From Orbilia blumenaviensis (Eukaryota > Ascomycota > Orbiliomycetes > Orbiliales > Orbiliaceae): a stretch of 64,000 nucleotides of DNA. Below are positions 45,421 to 54,050 of the stretch, piece by piece; the first letter of the stretch is position 1; each line of letters begins with the position of its first letter. Location: contig JAVHNS010000003.1 in assembly GCA_036872755.1 (NCBI GenBank), positions 3,596,001 to 3,660,000 on the forward strand, read 5' to 3'. Made by a program: the position numbers and the translations under genes. The notes below the pieces were generated by a model, which made no database searches, was not told the DNA's origin, and saw only the letters and a list, made by a program, of their open reading frames with translations.

Positions 45421-45976
45421 TTACACCTGTCCCGGGTATTTCCCAAATAGGAAATTCCTAAAACAGCCTAGCGTTCTTTGGCTAATCGTATTCTCAATCT
45501 AAAGTATTCAGATTATTCTCTCAAGGTAAGCTGGGTTGAATATAGAGATATCAAATAGTGTAACTCCTAGTAAGGGGATACTAGGTTCAATGGGTAAAGG
45601 TAGTAAACAGAGTGTATTGAGTATTGATAAGTTGACCGATGGAGTCTAAGAAAGAATCCTGAGACTGCCATCGTTCAAAGGTCCTTATATACATGAGCGT
45701 CGTCCATACAAATGTGAATCGTCTATAGACTTGGGCGTTATGTGCCCCGGAGGGCGTTATGTGCACATAACGCGCCAAGCCACACATAACGCTTTCTGCA
45801 TGGTTTGTTCTGGGAGTTGTGTTGTCGGCACAACACAGTCCAATCCGTCTCTTTTCTGGTATGGTTTTCTCCCGCCGGATATTTATAATAAAAATCATCT
45901 CGGTGTGAGAAACAGCCTGCGAAAACGGACTCATGTTTGACACGCCAAGACATACCTAGTATGGCTGGCCGTGACA
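45419..45976 (-). repeat. 3' LTR of the chromovirus
   Basis: 558 bp. Plus-strand text runs from TGTTACACCTG to GGCCGTGACA. It carries a 20-bp perfect palindrome (45754-45773) plus two extra half-copies, and a TATA element at 45683-45691. Confidence 0.95.
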
Positions 45977-45990
45977 CTATCTCCTCCTTC
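45977..45990 (-). promoter_or_regulatory. Polypurine tract (plus-strand primer site)
   Basis: On the element's sense strand GAAGGAGGAGATAG abuts the start of the 3' LTR directly, as expected for the RNase H-resistant primer. Confidence 0.8.
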
Positions 45991-46301
45991 AAGGGAAACT
46001 CCCAAAAGGGAAATTCCCATGCGGGATCTTCTCGCACATAGGAGATGCAACAAAACTGGGTAAAGGGCCTTTGTACAAAATTCGTCTACAAAATTCTACC
46101 GTACGGGAAAACCGTCTGGGAGAAATTTGTGTACAAGAATTCTCGTGTCCGAAGGCTTAGCCTTCATGATCACGTTACATGATTATGTAATCAAAATCAA
46201 ACATAAATAACTGCAATTCGCACCATAACTAAATTTCAAAACTTAAACCACAAAATATTCTTTCATACATACAAAATAATATCAAATCTTTCATTCTGAT
46301 C

Positions 46302-47000
46302 ATGCAACGGAGCGCCATTCAAAAACCTAAAAAAAGATCAGAGAATCGCGTCCAAGCAAAACGAAGAAGGGCCATCTTTCTTGAGCGGTTCAAGTCAGAA
46401 GGTTTAGAGGCTGCAGTTCCGTGTTCACACTGCGTCGCGAACGGTCATATTTGCGTCATGTTGGAAAAGAGCATCAAGTGCGAAGTCTGTCATAGACAGG
46501 GCAGAGTAGGAAAATGCAATGCAATTCCTTGTAAGTGATTTTTGTTTTTCTCCGCTTTGTGGGGTGTTTCTAATCCAAAATCTTTAGTGGATCGTATTGC
46601 GGAAATTCGAGACAAGAAGTTCAAAGAATTGGAAGAAACTTCTGCTCGGTATGAAATAGCACATCAAAAAGTCATCGAAGGTCAGACAAAGCTCACAGAG
46701 CTTCTGGCTGAGTTCAACACTGTTGCGGCTGAATTAAAACGTCAATCCACTGAGGCTTCAGTAATCGCGCGGAAGTATCGAGAATCTCTTCTTCATGAAG
46801 AACAGAGAGTCATAGAAAATGATATGATATTCGGAGATGATCCGATCGTTGAAGAAGGGGCTGGTGAAGGTTCGTCAGCGCCTGATGAGGTGCTTGACTT
46901 CTTCTGCGACATCCCAGCGGATGCGGTGGATTTTTCTGCTGGGTGGGATGAGAGTTATCTCGCGTTTTCCATGGAGGATTTCCTTCAGAGTACTATCTGA
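46302..47000 (+). CDS. Antisense Zn2Cys6-like/coiled-coil protein carried by the retrotransposon
   Basis: Lies inside the element, between pol and the 3' LTR, on the strand opposite gag-pol. Two exons (46302-46530 and 46588-47000) with a 57-nt intron (GTAAGT donor, TTTAG acceptor) give 213 aa. The basic N-terminus (KPKKRSENRVQAKRRR) precedes C41-x2-C44-x6-C51-x8-C60-x2-C63-x8-C72, which fits the Zn(II)2Cys6 spacing rule. Residues of about 77-150 are a coiled coil (RIAEIRDKKFKELEE, TKLTELLAEFNTVAAEL). The tail is acidic and ends DESYLAFSMEDFLQSTI, like an activation segment. It reads as a miniature regulator, and a presence on the minus-sense side means it needs its own promoter. A role in element expression or silencing is inference. 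A second short ORF (47056-47280) follows and may be a 3' extension. Confidence 0.75.
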
Positions 47001-47354
47001 AACTTTGGCTGGTTTCCTGTCATGTATTCGTAACTTCTCATTTTCAAATCAAATCATGCCTTGTTATCTTGCTATGATTCGCGCTGAGTCGTTGACTCCA
47101 ATAATTCGTGGTATCGCTCTATCGATACAGCTTCTGCGCAGTCGCTCGTTAGCGCGGCCAGAGTACAGGGTTCTGCTGGTTGAGGAAATAAGGTATCTGG
47201 AGAGGGTCGAAGAGTGGTTGGACGATCAACACCGTAGGTGTCTGTTCAGACCGTGTGTCTGTGGAGGTGGATGTTTGTAAAGAAAATTCGTAAGTGTAGG
47301 AACTGGTTGGGTAGAGAGGCCATATCCTTGTAGGTCGAAAATCTACAAAGTATG

Positions 47355-50300
47355 CTAATCTCTATTTTTCTTAGGTCTTCCTCGTCCTCGTTTAGGTGCA
47401 GGGGCATCAGGTTGATGGGGTGGGTCCCTGTTCCTAAGGTAATCCTGTATAGTTTGTGGCGAAATATTTTCTTCTGGTTGCCAAGAATCGTCTTCTGGTC
47501 CGTAGGGAGCAGCCCAACGAATAAGGTATTCGTTGTCGCCGTTAGGTCCGTCAAGGATTCTTTCAACTTCGTATTCCGCGTAGTCGTCGTATTCGATTTC
47601 AATCTCGTTCGGGTCTTCTCTGAGTCCTGGAGGGGCTCTTTCTAAGACTGAGACATGAAATGTCTTGTGTATCCGTGTTGGTCCAGGTATGTCAAGTTCA
47701 AAATGGTGCTTTCCAAGTTTCTTCTTGATTACGTATGGGCCAAATTTCTGAAAATCAAGTTTTTTATTAGGTCGCTTGGTTTTCAAGTTTCGTGCAAGCA
47801 GATATGCTTTATCTCCTTCTTTAAAATCTGGGGCTTCCTCCCGTCGTTTGTCGTAGTAATGGCTCATTCTTTCTTGTGAGAACTGAAGGTCTTTTACGAG
47901 AATATTATGAGCATTCTTCATTGATTTCATATGTTCTTCAGCTTCGGGGACAACTTCTTTCGGCGTGAGAGGGGGAAGAATAGCCTTAGGCGTCCATCCT
48001 CTCAGTACTTCGTACGGGGTGTACTTAGTAGTTGAATGTTGAGAAGTGTTGTAGGTGAATTCTGCCATGGGTAGAAGGGGTATCCAATTATTTTGAGCGT
48101 AGTTGAGGAAGTTTCGAAGGTAGATTTCAAGGGTTTGGATGAGTCTCTCGGAGGCTCCGTCCGTTTGAGCGTGACCTTTGGTTGCAATGTTCAATTTAGT
48201 ACCAGTTTGGTTCATAATTGACTGCCAATATTTGCTCGTAAAAAGAGGGTCGCGATCAGAAATGTGTTTTCGTTGGATTCCATATTTAGAGAAAACATGG
48301 TTGTGGTAGACTTGTTGTAATTCTTTGGCTCCCCATTGGCTATCCCATGGGACAAAAATAGCAACTTTTGTCAACTTGTCCGTGATAACCAATATTTCGT
48401 CGTACAGCTTGTTGGTGAGGGGGTCTCGTGCTGGAGGCATTCCTTGTACAAAGTCGTAAGTAATAACTTCGAAGGGTGCACTTGGTACGTCGTGTGGTTG
48501 AAGGGTTCCGTAAGGTTTGTGTCGGTTAGGCTTGTTTCTGCAGCAAAGATCGCAAGTTTTGATGTATTCTTCGATCTGCTTTCTCATCTGAGGCCAGAAA
48601 TAAGTCTTTGTGATAAGTTCCTGAGTACGGTCAATTCCAAGATGACCATGAGCTGGGTGATCGTGGTGTAAAGAGATGATTTCTTCTTGAAGTTTCTTAG
48701 TTGGGATGTAGAACGAGTCTCGAAACATAATAATTCCGTCGACTAATTCAAAGTGAGGGGGTGTATCTTCTTTCTTCAAGATCCGTTGTGCAACAGGGTC
48801 TTGTTCATAGGCTTTGAGGACTTTCTGTCGAAGATCATCTTCGATATTGTGTTCTGTCAGATTCAGGGATTTATTGATGAGAATCTGGTCCTTAGTATCG
48901 CCATATTTGAGAATTGCTCCTTTGTCAGGTTCAACGCCTTTGACAAGGTCTGGTCTCCTGCTTATCGCATCTGCGAGAGCATTCTCTTTTCCTTTAAAGT
49001 GTATTATCTTCATGCTATATTCGCTGAGGAGTTCCCACCATCGAACTTGCCGTCTGCTAAGTTCCTTCGTGGTTAGGAAGTAAGTGAGGTTCTTGTGATC
49101 GGATAGAACTGTGAAAGGTTCTTTGCTTTGGAGGTAAACGCGCCATTTTCGACATGCTTCTACAATAGCCATCAATTCCTTGTCATGAATAGCGTATCGC
49201 AGTTGCGTAGCATCGAATTTGTGAGAGATGTAGGCAATGGGGTACCATTGTTTGTCCTTATGGAGTTGGAGTAAGCAGGCTCCTAGCGCTGCTGTAGAGG
49301 CGTCGGTTTCAATCTTGATAGGTAATTTCGGATCGTAAAGTTTGAGAATGGGGGCGGAGGTAAATGATTTTTTCAGAGTTTCAAAGGCTTGAACTCTTTC
49401 GGGCGTCATTTCAAACTTCAGTTGTTTCTTGGTGAGTTCGGAAAGCGCTGCTGACATGAAGCTGTATTTCCGAATAAATCGTCGATAATAATTGCAAAGT
49501 CCAAGAAATGACTGCACTTCTTTGACATTCTCAGGGAGAGGCCAATCTTGAATGGCTTGAACCTTCTTTGGGTCCATCTTAATTCCATTCGAGGTGACTA
49601 TGGCTCCTAAGAATTCGCATTCAGTAACAGCAAATTCTGACTTGTCTAGCGCCACACGTAGGTCGTAGTCCCGGAGGGATTTCAACACTGCGTTGACGTT
49701 TTCCTTGTGTTTTCCCAGCGTCTTGCTGAAAATCAAAATGTCATCTAGGTAGACAACACAAATGACATCTATGTGCTCTCGAAGCACATGGTTCATAAAA
49801 GCTTGGAAAGAAGCTGGTGCATTGGTTAGCCCAAATGGCATAACCAAGTATTCAAATAGACCGTAGCGGCATCGAAAAGCCGTTTTCCATTCTTCTCCTG
49901 GATTTATCCTGATATTGTAGTAGGCATTGATAATATCCAATTTGGTGAAGTAATTTGCTCCTGTTAAGCGATCGAAAGACTCGCTTATCAGTGGTAGGGG
50001 TCCAGTGTCTTTGATCGTAATGTCGTTCAAGCTTCTGTAATCGATACATATTCGCAGTTTTCCATTAGGTTTTGGTACGAATAGTATAGGGTGTCCTGCG
50101 GGTGAGTTAGAAGGTCGTATGAATCCATTGCGAAGGTTTTCGTCAATGTATTCGCGTAGAGCCGCAGTTTCTTCTTCTGTACATGCGTATATAGGTAGAG
50201 ATTTTGGTTGGGTTCCTTCCTTTAGAGGGATATGATGTGTGAATTGATTGATTTTCGGTAGGGGGTCCCTTTCGTCTGGGGGCTGAAAGACCAATTTATT

Positions 50301-50915
50301 ATCTTCGAGAATCCAATCTGGAATCTCCTTCTTTTCTTTGTTAATTTCTCGTATTTTGAGAAAAACATGTCTTATGGAATGAGGTTTGTTTCGGAGACGG
50401 TTGTTAACTTCTTTTTGTGACATATGTTGGGTGAGTCGGTGATGAGCTTCTTTTGGGGGTCGATTGTCCGGTCGGATCTTGGAATAGATCTTTCTACAAT
50501 CGCATCTCGAGAATTCAAGGTGTCGAGTTTTCCAGTTAATACTTGGGTTATGTTCTTCCAACCAAGGGAATCCGAGAACCAATTCGTGGGGGGTCTCTAG
50601 GATATCCATCGTGATTGTTTCCAAGTGTCCATTTATAAGAAGTGTGAAAGTGGTTTCGTGAGTGATTGTTCCAAGAGGGCTATTATCGAAGGCGGTAACA
50701 TGTGTTTTCTGAAGTTTCTGAATGTAAGGTAGTTTAAGTTGTTTGACAACTTCGGGGTGAATGAATGAATCTTCTGCTCCACAGTCTAATAAAGACGTGC
50801 TGGAGTTTCCGTTAATGTTGACTGGTAGAAAGAAATGATTTTTGGTTGACTGTAAGGAAAGTTGTTTGGATGGTCCATTTTTAACGATGCGTAACTTGGA
50901 CCCTTCAGGCGGCAT
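47355..50915 (-). CDS. pol: Chromovirus Pol polyprotein (PR-RT-RNaseH-IN-chromodomain)
   Basis: 1186 aa from the first Met; the frame is open further upstream across the gag stop. The protease active site is LLDCGAEDSF (Asp44; Cys where Ser or Thr is common). RT covers about 255-420 with YLDD at 389-392; RNase H follows with its TDAS motif at about 537-540. Integrase has an HHCC zinc motif (H753-region to CDLC at 788-791) and catalytic residues in ITYDFVQG, ISDRDPLF and TDGASERL. The C-terminal chromodomain (YEVERILDG, YLIRW, DSWQPEENI) likely targets integration to modified histones, in line with the AT-rich, heterochromatin-like insertion site. All motifs are intact. Expression is probably by -1 frameshifting from gag (see the signal at 50885-50942); reinitiation at this Met, 18 nt past the gag stop, is an alternative. 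Confidence 0.95.
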   Translation of the reverse strand: MPPEGSKLRIVKNGPSKQLSLQSTKNHFFLPVNINGNSSTSLLDCGAEDSFIHPEVVKQLKLPYIQKLQKTHVTAFDNSPLGTITHETTFTLLINGHLETITMDILETPHELVLGFPWLEEHNPSINWKTRHLEFSRCDCRKIYSKIRPDNRPPKEAHHRLTQHMSQKEVNNRLRNKPHSIRHVFLKIREINKEKKEIPDWILEDNKLVFQPPDERDPLPKINQFTHHIPLKEGTQPKSLPIYACTEEETAALREYIDENLRNGFIRPSNSPAGHPILFVPKPNGKLRICIDYRSLNDITIKDTGPLPLISESFDRLTGANYFTKLDIINAYYNIRINPGEEWKTAFRCRYGLFEYLVMPFGLTNAPASFQAFMNHVLREHIDVICVVYLDDILIFSKTLGKHKENVNAVLKSLRDYDLRVALDKSEFAVTECEFLGAIVTSNGIKMDPKKVQAIQDWPLPENVKEVQSFLGLCNYYRRFIRKYSFMSAALSELTKKQLKFEMTPERVQAFETLKKSFTSAPILKLYDPKLPIKIETDASTAALGACLLQLHKDKQWYPIAYISHKFDATQLRYAIHDKELMAIVEACRKWRVYLQSKEPFTVLSDHKNLTYFLTTKELSRRQVRWWELLSEYSMKIIHFKGKENALADAISRRPDLVKGVEPDKGAILKYGDTKDQILINKSLNLTEHNIEDDLRQKVLKAYEQDPVAQRILKKEDTPPHFELVDGIIMFRDSFYIPTKKLQEEIISLHHDHPAHGHLGIDRTQELITKTYFWPQMRKQIEEYIKTCDLCCRNKPNRHKPYGTLQPHDVPSAPFEVITYDFVQGMPPARDPLTNKLYDEILVITDKLTKVAIFVPWDSQWGAKELQQVYHNHVFSKYGIQRKHISDRDPLFTSKYWQSIMNQTGTKLNIATKGHAQTDGASERLIQTLEIYLRNFLNYAQNNWIPLLPMAEFTYNTSQHSTTKYTPYEVLRGWTPKAILPPLTPKEVVPEAEEHMKSMKNAHNILVKDLQFSQERMSHYYDKRREEAPDFKEGDKAYLLARNLKTKRPNKKLDFQKFGPYVIKKKLGKHHFELDIPGPTRIHKTFHVSVLERAPPGLREDPNEIEIEYDDYAEYEVERILDGPNGDNEYLIRWAAPYGPEDDSWQPEENISPQTIQDYLRNRDPPHQPDAPAPKRGRGRPKKNRD

Positions 50916-50942
50916 CGAGTCCTGAAGTTTTCTTAGTTTTTT
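50885..50942 (-). promoter_or_regulatory. Predicted -1 ribosomal frameshift signal (gag-pol)
   Basis: On the element's sense strand: slippery heptamer A AAA AAC (50942-50936) in the correct gag phase, directly followed by the gag UAA (50935-50933). After an 8-nt spacer comes stem 1, CTTCAGG (50927-50921) with CCTGAAG (50909-50903). Loop bases CGATGC (50917-50912) can pair with GCATCG downstream (50890-50885), giving an H-type pseudoknot. Pol is in the -1 frame and open through the site. Confidence 0.8.
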
Positions 50943-53900
50943 CCTTCCATGTTCATTCTTCCATAGACGTCGGCAAATTCAATCTTGTTGATGTGGAGGA
51001 ATCTGTTGGGTCTTGGTTCAAGGTGACCTCGTTTAAGATCGGTGATTTTAAGTCGGTAGTAAGGTGAGGCAGGGTCATCCTGTCCGTGGTTGGGGTGATC
51101 TTCCTGGAAATGATGTCTGAAGTCAAGCCAGGTGTCAAAGGTGAGGTCTCGGCAGTACATGCATCGCCATCCTACGTTTCGAGCATTTGGTTTGATTTCT
51201 AGGACATGAGGATTTCCAGTGAAGGTGACATATTTTCGGGTGTGGTTGATACAGAGGTCGTATCCTCCATAAAACGAGTAGACAGCTGGTTTTCTGCAGA
51301 GTCGGCATCGGCGATTCTCCTTCTTGATCAAGCCGTGCTTGGTGATATGTTTGGTACCGGCTGTACAATAGTGTTTGTCCTTTCTGTGGTATTCTGTGGT
51401 TTCTTCCTCGTAGTCGGTGTCGAATTGAGTGATGCAAGTATCTTGGTGAGTTAAGAGTTGAATGATGGTTCGAAAGGGATATTGACAGGGGCATTTCCTG
51501 CAATTAAAAGGGGTATTGGGATCGTAGGGGGTAAGTTGGACGAAGTTGAAATATCCAGTGTATAAGCTCCATCCATCGTGGCAGAGATCGCAAAGATAGA
51601 GAGCGTGGTCGTAGAGTCTCACATCTGAGGGTCGGGTCTCGCACAGGTGGCAATCGGGAGCAACTTCCCAATATTCCGAAGCAATGCATCCAATCTCATC
51701 GGTTTGTTCGTAGGTAGGAGGGGAATCGACGTCTTCGATTCCTTTATGGTAGGTTTCCCAATCTTCTGCAAAGTCGACTCCATAAAGGTCGCTATTAGCA
51801 TAGAAGAGGGCATCTTGGTATTTCTTAGAGGAGGGCCATTTCCGGTTTTCAGCATATCTGTATCCGGCACATCCAGCAGTGAAAGTAGTGTAGCAGTCTA
51901 GACATCTGCGGTCCGATCGACTTTGAGTTGTACGGTTGTAACTTTCGCGCCAGTTGTGGGTTCCTTTCTGACAATCCATACATCGGACTTGTCCTTCTTC
52001 GAGTTCCATAGGGATTATGTCGTCAACGTAGGTCTCAGGGGCAAAGGCTTCGTCGTCATCCCAGCTCCTGTAGGACGTAGTTGAAGGGCTAGAGGGAACT
52101 TCTTTGTAGGCTTCCTCTTCATCACTTGAGTGTTCCATAGGAAGATCTTCCCATCTGTGGGAGATTTGGTCGTAAGCGAGTGATAAATCCATTTTGGTGA
52201 GGGGGTCCTCTACTACATTAGTGGATCGTAGATGAACCTTAGGATTTCGTGGTATGGGGTCAATATGAACTAGGCGGGTATAGTGAATCCCTTCAGACAT
52301 GTACTCCTGGAAGAGTTCTCCGTTAGGGCGCCTCTCGTAGTTCAAATGAACTCCAGGCGTCGGATTGTTCCAAAGCCAATGATATTCTTGAGGAGTTGGA
52401 TCATGGGTGACTGGGGCAACTTCAAGTCCAGTTTCTTCTTCTTGGGTGGTAGACTCGGGGGTGTTCATAGGTTGATCGGAGGTGGTTGAGCAGTTTGAGG
52501 CTTGCTCAAGAATTCGCTGCTGAAGTTGTTCGATCTCCTGAGGAGTAGACTGGTGTGTCATTTGAACTTTCTTCGTAGTAGGTGGTGGTGGAGAGTTGGT
52601 GTTCGCGAATCTGACATTTCTGCGTTGTTGAAATGTGTTATTTTGTCGTGGCTCGTCGCAATTTCTAGCAATATGCCCAGATTTGTTGCAATTGTAGCAA
52701 ATAGGGCTGTTAGATTTTGGTCCCTTGGGCTCCTTGTTGTGCGGGTAATTGTGTCGAGTTGTGTTGAGATCCATGGGGGCTGGGCCAAAAGTTTTATTTG
52801 GAGTAAAACTTCCATCCTTATTCTTACGCCAGTTCCCATTTCCTTTATTATTCTGGTTCTGGGGTGCCTTCCCCTTGTTCTTGTCCTTCTTAGGACCATG
52901 GTCGTGGAAATTCTTCTTTCCCTGACCGTGCTTATTTCGCCAGTAGATGTCGTCGATTTCGATGACCATCTTCTGCATTTCCATGCGTTCGAGGGGTTTT
53001 CCGAGTTGTTGTTCTCTGAGAAGGACTTGAACCTTCAGCTCTGGTTTCAATCCTTCTCGGGCTCGGTAGGTGATGTTGGATTCGTCCCATTCGGTGAGAA
53101 GGGCGATTTGGTTGAACTTGTGGAAGTATCCACGAGCTGAGTTAGTCTGTTTGAGTCCTTCAAGGTCCCTACGGGCCTTGTTAACCTTATCGTCTTCTCC
53201 GCATTGTTGTTTAAGGAACGTGACGAATTCCTCGAAATTCGTCATGATCTTGAGGATGTGGGCGTCAGAGGCGGTTCCATTCTTGACATAATGATTATTG
53301 TAGTTGATGAATGCTTGGAGGATCGGGTCTTCCAAGTACATTCCTGCAAAGATGACCTTGAGTCTGTCATTTGGAAATCTGTCACCCTGTACTTCAAAAT
53401 GGGTTGAGAGTTGGTGGAGAAAGTGATCAATTTTCTCGGGTTTGCCAGAGTACTTTATTGGGTCTCCGATTTTAGGTGCCTTGTTAGTACCGGTTCTGAC
53501 TTTTTCCTTGTCGTAATCCGTTTTGAGGGTTTCATATTCCAATTGTTTCTGTAAGAGCGCTTCTTCCTTGTCTGCGACAGCTTGCTTGTATTCTACTTCC
53601 AAAGTGGCTATTCTCGTCATGAGATCTTCCACAGTTGGTGGAATCTGTCCACTTGAGGGTCCTCCTACGCTGGCCATTGCGTTGAGTAAGTCTGATGCTG
53701 TGCTAAGTAGTCGTTCGTGTCTTCGAAAATGATCTAGCGTCGGCTGTATCCTAGTCGTAACGCTGATGTATTCAGTGTCTCTATATTGTCCGGACGGAAC
53801 ACTGATTCGTACTAATTCTAAATCTTCACTGTCAGTGGTTAGCTCTAGAGGGGGTAATTCAACCTGTTCTGCAGATGATTCTTCTGTCTGCGTCTGTTGA

Positions 53901-54010
53901 TCTTGAGTTGCAACTGGTAGACGTATTACTCTATCAAAGAGATTGTCTCCTATTCCGTAAGTAGTGCCGTGGAAGTCGTGATATTCGGCGTCACTGCTAT
54001 TGCTTGACAT
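50933..54010 (-). CDS. gag: Chromovirus Gag with extended Cys/His-rich C-terminal region
   Basis: 1025 aa, starting 40 nt inside the 5' LTR boundary. The N-terminal 110 residues are acidic and Ser-rich, followed by a coiled coil (about 130-175) and the capsid-like helical domain (about 180-360, with HQLSTHFEVQGDRFP and GYFHKFNQIA). A basic stretch precedes the CCHC knuckle C438-x2-C441-x4-H446-x4-C451. Ordinary chromovirus Gag ends soon after the knuckle. Here about 570 more residues follow, the last 350 with at least seven CxxC pairs and finger-like spacings (CRKCPCQYPF...HQDTC and CMYC...HHFQEDH). Pro-rich linkers join the parts. The frame is fully open. The extra fingers may bind nucleic acid or host protein; function is unknown. 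Confidence 0.92.
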   Translation of the reverse strand: MSSNSSDAEYHDFHGTTYGIGDNLFDRVIRLPVATQDQQTQTEESSAEQVELPPLELTTDSEDLELVRISVPSGQYRDTEYISVTTRIQPTLDHFRRHERLLSTASDLLNAMASVGGPSSGQIPPTVEDLMTRIATLEVEYKQAVADKEEALLQKQLEYETLKTDYDKEKVRTGTNKAPKIGDPIKYSGKPEKIDHFLHQLSTHFEVQGDRFPNDRLKVIFAGMYLEDPILQAFINYNNHYVKNGTASDAHILKIMTNFEEFVTFLKQQCGEDDKVNKARRDLEGLKQTNSARGYFHKFNQIALLTEWDESNITYRAREGLKPELKVQVLLREQQLGKPLERMEMQKMVIEIDDIYWRNKHGQGKKNFHDHGPKKDKNKGKAPQNQNNKGNGNWRKNKDGSFTPNKTFGPAPMDLNTTRHNYPHNKEPKGPKSNSPICYNCNKSGHIARNCDEPRQNNTFQQRRNVRFANTNSPPPPTTKKVQMTHQSTPQEIEQLQQRILEQASNCSTTSDQPMNTPESTTQEEETGLEVAPVTHDPTPQEYHWLWNNPTPGVHLNYERRPNGELFQEYMSEGIHYTRLVHIDPIPRNPKVHLRSTNVVEDPLTKMDLSLAYDQISHRWEDLPMEHSSDEEEAYKEVPSSPSTTSYRSWDDDEAFAPETYVDDIIPMELEEGQVRCMDCQKGTHNWRESYNRTTQSRSDRRCLDCYTTFTAGCAGYRYAENRKWPSSKKYQDALFYANSDLYGVDFAEDWETYHKGIEDVDSPPTYEQTDEIGCIASEYWEVAPDCHLCETRPSDVRLYDHALYLCDLCHDGWSLYTGYFNFVQLTPYDPNTPFNCRKCPCQYPFRTIIQLLTHQDTCITQFDTDYEEETTEYHRKDKHYCTAGTKHITKHGLIKKENRRCRLCRKPAVYSFYGGYDLCINHTRKYVTFTGNPHVLEIKPNARNVGWRCMYCRDLTFDTWLDFRHHFQEDHPNHGQDDPASPYYRLKITDLKRGHLEPRPNRFLHINKIEFADVYGRMNMEGKN

Positions 54011-54039
54011 ACGATTCTCGCCTTACCGTTGAGAGTCGG

Positions 54040-54050
54040 ATCGGTCAAAG
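54040..54050 (-). promoter_or_regulatory. Primer-binding site, probably self-priming
   Basis: The sense strand immediately after the 5' LTR reads CTTTGACCGAT, without the TGG that marks a tRNA 3'-end primer site. Nine of these bases (TTGACCGAT) are complementary to ATCGGTCAA in the LTR at 54264-54272, about 50 nt downstream of the LTR TATA box. Confidence 0.6.

Noticed and set aside
45587..45943. 118-codon minus-strand ORF inside the LTR, repeated at 54219-54575
   Set aside because: It is present only because the LTR is duplicated, spans the TATA box and proposed transcript start, and has no domain.
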